Below, piece by piece: positions 61,438 to 64,000 of a DNA stretch of 64,000 bases. The DNA comes from Aeromicrobium sp. PE09-221 (lineage in GTDB: Bacteria; Actinomycetota; Actinomycetes; Propionibacteriales; Nocardioidaceae). A program made the position numbers and the translations under genes. The stretch spans positions 1 to 64,000 of the forward strand of contig NZ_MIJB01000016.1 of assembly GCF_002174305.1 (NCBI RefSeq), in the 5' to 3' direction. How positions within the stretch are numbered: the first letter of the stretch is position 1; every line of letters starts with the position of its first letter. The notes under the pieces were generated by a model. That model worked only from the letters and a program-made list of their open reading frames with translations, was not told where the DNA came from and did not search any database.

Positions 61438-63000
61438 GTGCCGGTCGACGCCATCGTGGTGGGATCCGGACCCAATGGGCTGGTGGCGGCCAACCGGCTG
61501 GCCGATGCCGGCTGGTCGGTGCTGGTGATCGAGCAGCAGCCCGAGATCGGGGGCGCGGTGCGCCACGACGGCGAGGTGCATCCGGACTTCGTGCACGACA
61601 CCTTCAGCTCGTTCTATCCGCTCGCGGCGGTCTCGCCGACGATGAGATCCCTTGACCTCGAACGGTGGGGCGTGAGGTGGCGGCACGCGCCGGCGGTGCT
61701 GGGGCACTGCTTCGACGATGGGCAGTGGGCGGTCCAGGACCGCGACCGGGACGCGACGGCCGACCGCTTCGAGGCCGAGCACCGAGGCGACGGAGAGGCC
61801 TGGCTGCGACTCTGCGCCATGTGGGACCGTCTCGGCGAGGAACTCGTCGGTGCCCTGTTCGGGCCGTTCCCCCCGGTGCGGCGGGGACTCGCGCTGGCCA
61901 GGGCGCTGCCGGGGACGGGCGGGATGCAGGCCGCGCGCATGATGTTGCTGCCGGTCACGGAGCTCGCCCGCACGCACTTCGGCGGTCGCGGCCCCGCGGC
62001 GTTGCTGGCGGGGAACGCCGCACATGCCGATATCCCGCTGGACGCTCCGGGGTCCGGCCTGATGGGGCTGTTGATGACGATGCTGGGTCAGACGGTGGGT
62101 TTTCCGGTCCCGGCGGGGGGCGCCGGTCACCTGACCCAGGCGCTGGCGCGGAGACTCGAGGCGGCGGATGGGCGCATCGTCCGCGGCACGGGGGTCGAGG
62201 CTATCGAGGTGGAGGGTCGCCGCGTCACGGGCGTGCGGCTGACCGACGGAAGTCGGCTGGCTGCGCGCCGGGTGTTGGCCGATGTCAGCGCCCCCGCGCT
62301 CTACCGACGCCTGCTGCCCCCATCCAGCGTGCCCGCGCGGGTACGTCGCGCGATGGCGACTTTCGCCTGGGATCCAGGGACCATCAAGGTCGATTGGGCG
62401 CTCGACGGGGGAGTTCCCTGGCGGACCTCGCCGGTGGCGGCGCCGGGCACCGTGCACATCGCCGACTCGCTGGCGGAGATGAGCACCGCTACCGCGCAGG
62501 TGGGCGCCGGCGTGGTGCCCGCTGCGCCGTTCCTGTTGGCCGGGCAGATGACCACAACGGACCCGGAGCGCTCTCCGCCGGGCACCGAGTCGCTGTGGGC
62601 GTACACGCACGTGCCGCAGCGGGTGCTCCGCGATGCCGGCGGAGATCTCACCGGAGTCTGGGATGCCCACGAGCTCGAGCAGTTCGCCGACCGCATGCAG
62701 GAACGCATCGAGGCACGGGCACCCGGCTTCGGGGATCGCGTCCTGGCCCGGCGGGTTCTGGGCCCGCGCGAGCTCGAGGCGCGGAATGCCAATCTCGTCG
62801 GAGGAGCGATCGGCGGCGGCACGCAGCAACTGCATCAACAGCTGGTGTTCCGGCCGGTCCCCGGCCTCGGCCGTGCTGAGACGGGCATCCGGGGCCTCTA
62901 CCTGGCGTCGAGTTCGGCGCACCCGGGCGGGGGCGCCCACGGCACCCCGGGTGACAACGCGGCGTGGGCGGCGCTCTTCCACGCACGCCTCGGGCGGTGA
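61438..63000 (+). CDS. NAD(P)/FAD-dependent oxidoreductase, phytoene desaturase-like (2)
   Basis: A 520-aa paralogue of the protein at 54775: AIVVGSGPNGLVAANRLADA, then VIEQQPEIGGAVRHD, and a C-terminal GLYLASSSAHPGGGAHGTPG. It keeps a complete FAD-binding layout and a longer middle domain. The GTG start at 61438 lies 5 bp after pgm, so it may be co-transcribed. Function unknown. Confidence 0.85.
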   Translation: MPVDAIVVGSGPNGLVAANRLADAGWSVLVIEQQPEIGGAVRHDGEVHPDFVHDTFSSFYPLAAVSPTMRSLDLERWGVRWRHAPAVLGHCFDDGQWAVQDRDRDATADRFEAEHRGDGEAWLRLCAMWDRLGEELVGALFGPFPPVRRGLALARALPGTGGMQAARMMLLPVTELARTHFGGRGPAALLAGNAAHADIPLDAPGSGLMGLLMTMLGQTVGFPVPAGGAGHLTQALARRLEAADGRIVRGTGVEAIEVEGRRVTGVRLTDGSRLAARRVLADVSAPALYRRLLPPSSVPARVRRAMATFAWDPGTIKVDWALDGGVPWRTSPVAAPGTVHIADSLAEMSTATAQVGAGVVPAAPFLLAGQMTTTDPERSPPGTESLWAYTHVPQRVLRDAGGDLTGVWDAHELEQFADRMQERIEARAPGFGDRVLARRVLGPRELEARNANLVGGAIGGGTQQLHQQLVFRPVPGLGRAETGIRGLYLASSSAHPGGGAHGTPGDNAAWAALFHARLGR

Positions 63001-63107
63001 ACCATCACCCTCTCGGCCGTCGTTCTGGTGGTCGACAGCACGCCGATATCTCCGGGCTCATGTGTGCTATTAACTCAGCGCGGCTCGACCGATCGGCCCC
63101 CGGAGCA

Positions 63108-63275
63108 GTGACGGAGAAGCTTCCGTTGAGAGTCCGAGTGACGAATCCGGTATCCGCCCGTCCCGCCATCCCTGACTGGTATCCCGATCCGCTGTCCGAG
63201 GCATCACCGCGCTACTGGGACGGCGAGCCCTGGACCGCCCACGTGGCACCGCTCGATCAGTCGCCAGCTGGCTGA
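63108..63275 (+). CDS. Small DUF2510-domain protein
   Basis: About 55 aa; the C-terminal half is a lone DUF2510 motif (IPDWYPDPLSEASPRYWDGE). DUF2510 usually sits at the N-terminus of larger membrane proteins, so this is either a minimal protein or a fragment. GTG 63108 and GTG 63138 are possible starts. The flanking gaps show nothing else. Confidence 0.5.
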   Translation: MTEKLPLRVRVTNPVSARPAIPDWYPDPLSEASPRYWDGEPWTAHVAPLDQSPAG

Positions 63276-63418
63276 GGCGAAACCCCACTGCCCTTGCTGC
63301 AAGAAAAGGCGGGTTCTCGGGTCCGTCGGCGCCTCCATGGGTCGTGCGCCCCGGTTAAGAGGTCCTCAGGGCAATACGGAGATCGCGAGTCGCCGAGCCC
63401 GTCCGCGTCGTATCCGCC

Positions 63419-63789
63419 CTATCCGTGCAGCAGCCGCGACCATTCGCGAGGAACCGCGGAGGCGCCCCATCGGGCCCCGACGAGACCCCCCGCGATGGTC
63501 GCGACGGTATCCGTGTCGTGACCACTCCGCACGGCTGTCAGCAGAGCGGTCGTCAGGTGGACGGGACCGTCGCCGGGAGCCGAGCTGATCGCCGCCCACG
63601 CCGCCTGGAGAGCCGTCATGGTGTACCCATTGGGAGCGAACCGACGCGCGGATCGGCGCCCGTCGCCGCGTCGAGCAGATCGTGCCAGATGTCGCGGCGG
63701 CCCTCGTCGAATTCGTAGGGGACGCCGAGCGCGTCTCCGCAGGCTTGAGTGATGAGGAGTCCCTGTGCGCGATCGGCCAGCGACGTCAC
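63419..63789 (-). pseudogene. ADP-ribosylglycohydrolase-family gene with internal deletion and frameshift
   Basis: The N-terminal part (LLITQACGDALGVPYEF) reads from GTG 63789 and is joined directly to a segment from near the C-terminus (GRRDIWHDLLDAATGADPR), losing about half the protein and the central metal-binding blocks. The frame then shifts: APNGYTMTALQAAWAAI and GHDTDTVATIAGGLVGARWG read in another frame to 63419. The two frames overlap as ATGA at 63616-63619. The GTG overlaps the stop of the next gene upstream. Confidence 0.7.
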
Positions 63790-64000
63790 TCGACCGTCAT
63801 CTCACCCATGAGGTTCCAGTCGGTGGCGTCGATCTCCTCACTGATGATCTGCGGGGTGCGCACGAGTGCCTGGGGGAGGTCGCGCATGGCCTGCGCGAAG
63901 TGCTCGGAGCGCACGTGCTCGCCGCCCGCGTCGCCGTCGGCGAAGGCCTCGAGCAGGATGTAGACATGCGGATCCTCGACGCTGCGGGACCAGTCGAACC
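63786..64000 (-). CDS. Putative antibiotic biosynthesis monooxygenase (YgiN-like), N-terminus off the window
   Basis: C-terminal 70 residues of a small ABM-domain protein (VYILLEAFADGDAGGEHVRS then HFAQAMRDLPQAL). The stop overlaps the GTG of the ADP-ribosylglycohydrolase pseudogene (GTGA). Members of this family include quinol monooxygenases; activity is unproven. The 5' end lies beyond 64000. Confidence 0.7.
   Translation of the reverse strand, partial: FDWSRSVEDPHVYILLEAFADGDAGGEHVRSEHFAQAMRDLPQALVRTPQIISEEIDATDWNLMGEMTVE

Noticed and set aside
1..64000. CRISPR arrays, tRNA or rRNA genes, IS elements, prophage
   Set aside because: No regularly spaced direct repeats, no tRNA T-loop/acceptor pattern, no rRNA sequence, and no transposase, integrase or phage structural genes were seen.

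Overview
The window comes from a high-G+C actinobacterium (about two thirds G+C by eye). The gene families point to Micrococcales or Propionibacteriales: bifunctional PriA in place of HisA plus TrpF, a Trp-associated membrane protein, DUF6704, an MT0933-type antitoxin-like protein, actinobacterial IleS, class II NrdJ paired with NrdR, and SOS boxes of the TCGAAC-N4-GTTCGA type. The genus cannot be named from sequence alone. I saw no rRNA, tRNA, CRISPR, prophage or insertion-sequence transposase.

Layout. 0-5.3 kb holds ileS (minus), then a DksA/TraR zinc-finger gene, lspA and rluD. 5.3-6.5 kb holds a DUF559 nuclease-like gene bracketed by two near-identical palindromes. 6.5-14.2 kb holds an alanine-type aminotransferase, a DrrAB-type exporter, dnaE and ybaK. 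14.3-25.1 kb is a dispersed histidine cluster (hisD-C-B-H, priA, hisF, hisI), interrupted by two opposite-strand genes and a heterodimeric ABC exporter. 25.1-31.3 kb holds small membrane proteins, then trpC-B-A and lgt. 31.5-40.8 kb is a housekeeping block (miaA, dapF, hflX, dinG, galE, lexA, yihY). 40.9-47.6 kb holds a cupin gene, mobA, an SOS-controlled LysM gene, an ECF sigma factor, nrdR and nrdJ. 47.8-64 kb is an accessory, redox-rich region: alcohol dehydrogenase, a CYP152 peroxygenase facing a heme-oxygenase-like diiron protein with a CDGSH partner, two CrtI-like FAD proteins, a ferredoxin reductase, poxB, pgm and several decaying genes.

How the parts connect. PriA serves both histidine and tryptophan synthesis. 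hisG, hisE, trpE and trpD are not here, so both pathways need loci elsewhere. LexA appears to repress itself and a LysM protein resembling the cell-division inhibitors ChiZ and DivS. NrdR probably controls the nrdR-nrdJ operon through a box upstream of nrdR. The CYP152 protein carries the Phe/His/Arg residue set of the alkene-forming OleT enzyme, and it faces a protein from the diiron superfamily that includes UndA.

Cross-cutting patterns. (1) At least thirteen genes have a TANNNT -10 element ending 6-9 nt before the start codon, which suggests leaderless mRNAs. (2) Four gene junctions are bridged by mini-ORFs of 9-27 codons that overlap both neighbours by 4 nt (ATGA or GTGA); one of these is a perfect 80-bp tandem duplication. 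Two further genes have short leader ORFs with strong ribosome sites and the same overlap. (3) At least two families of intergenic palindromic repeats are scattered through the window.
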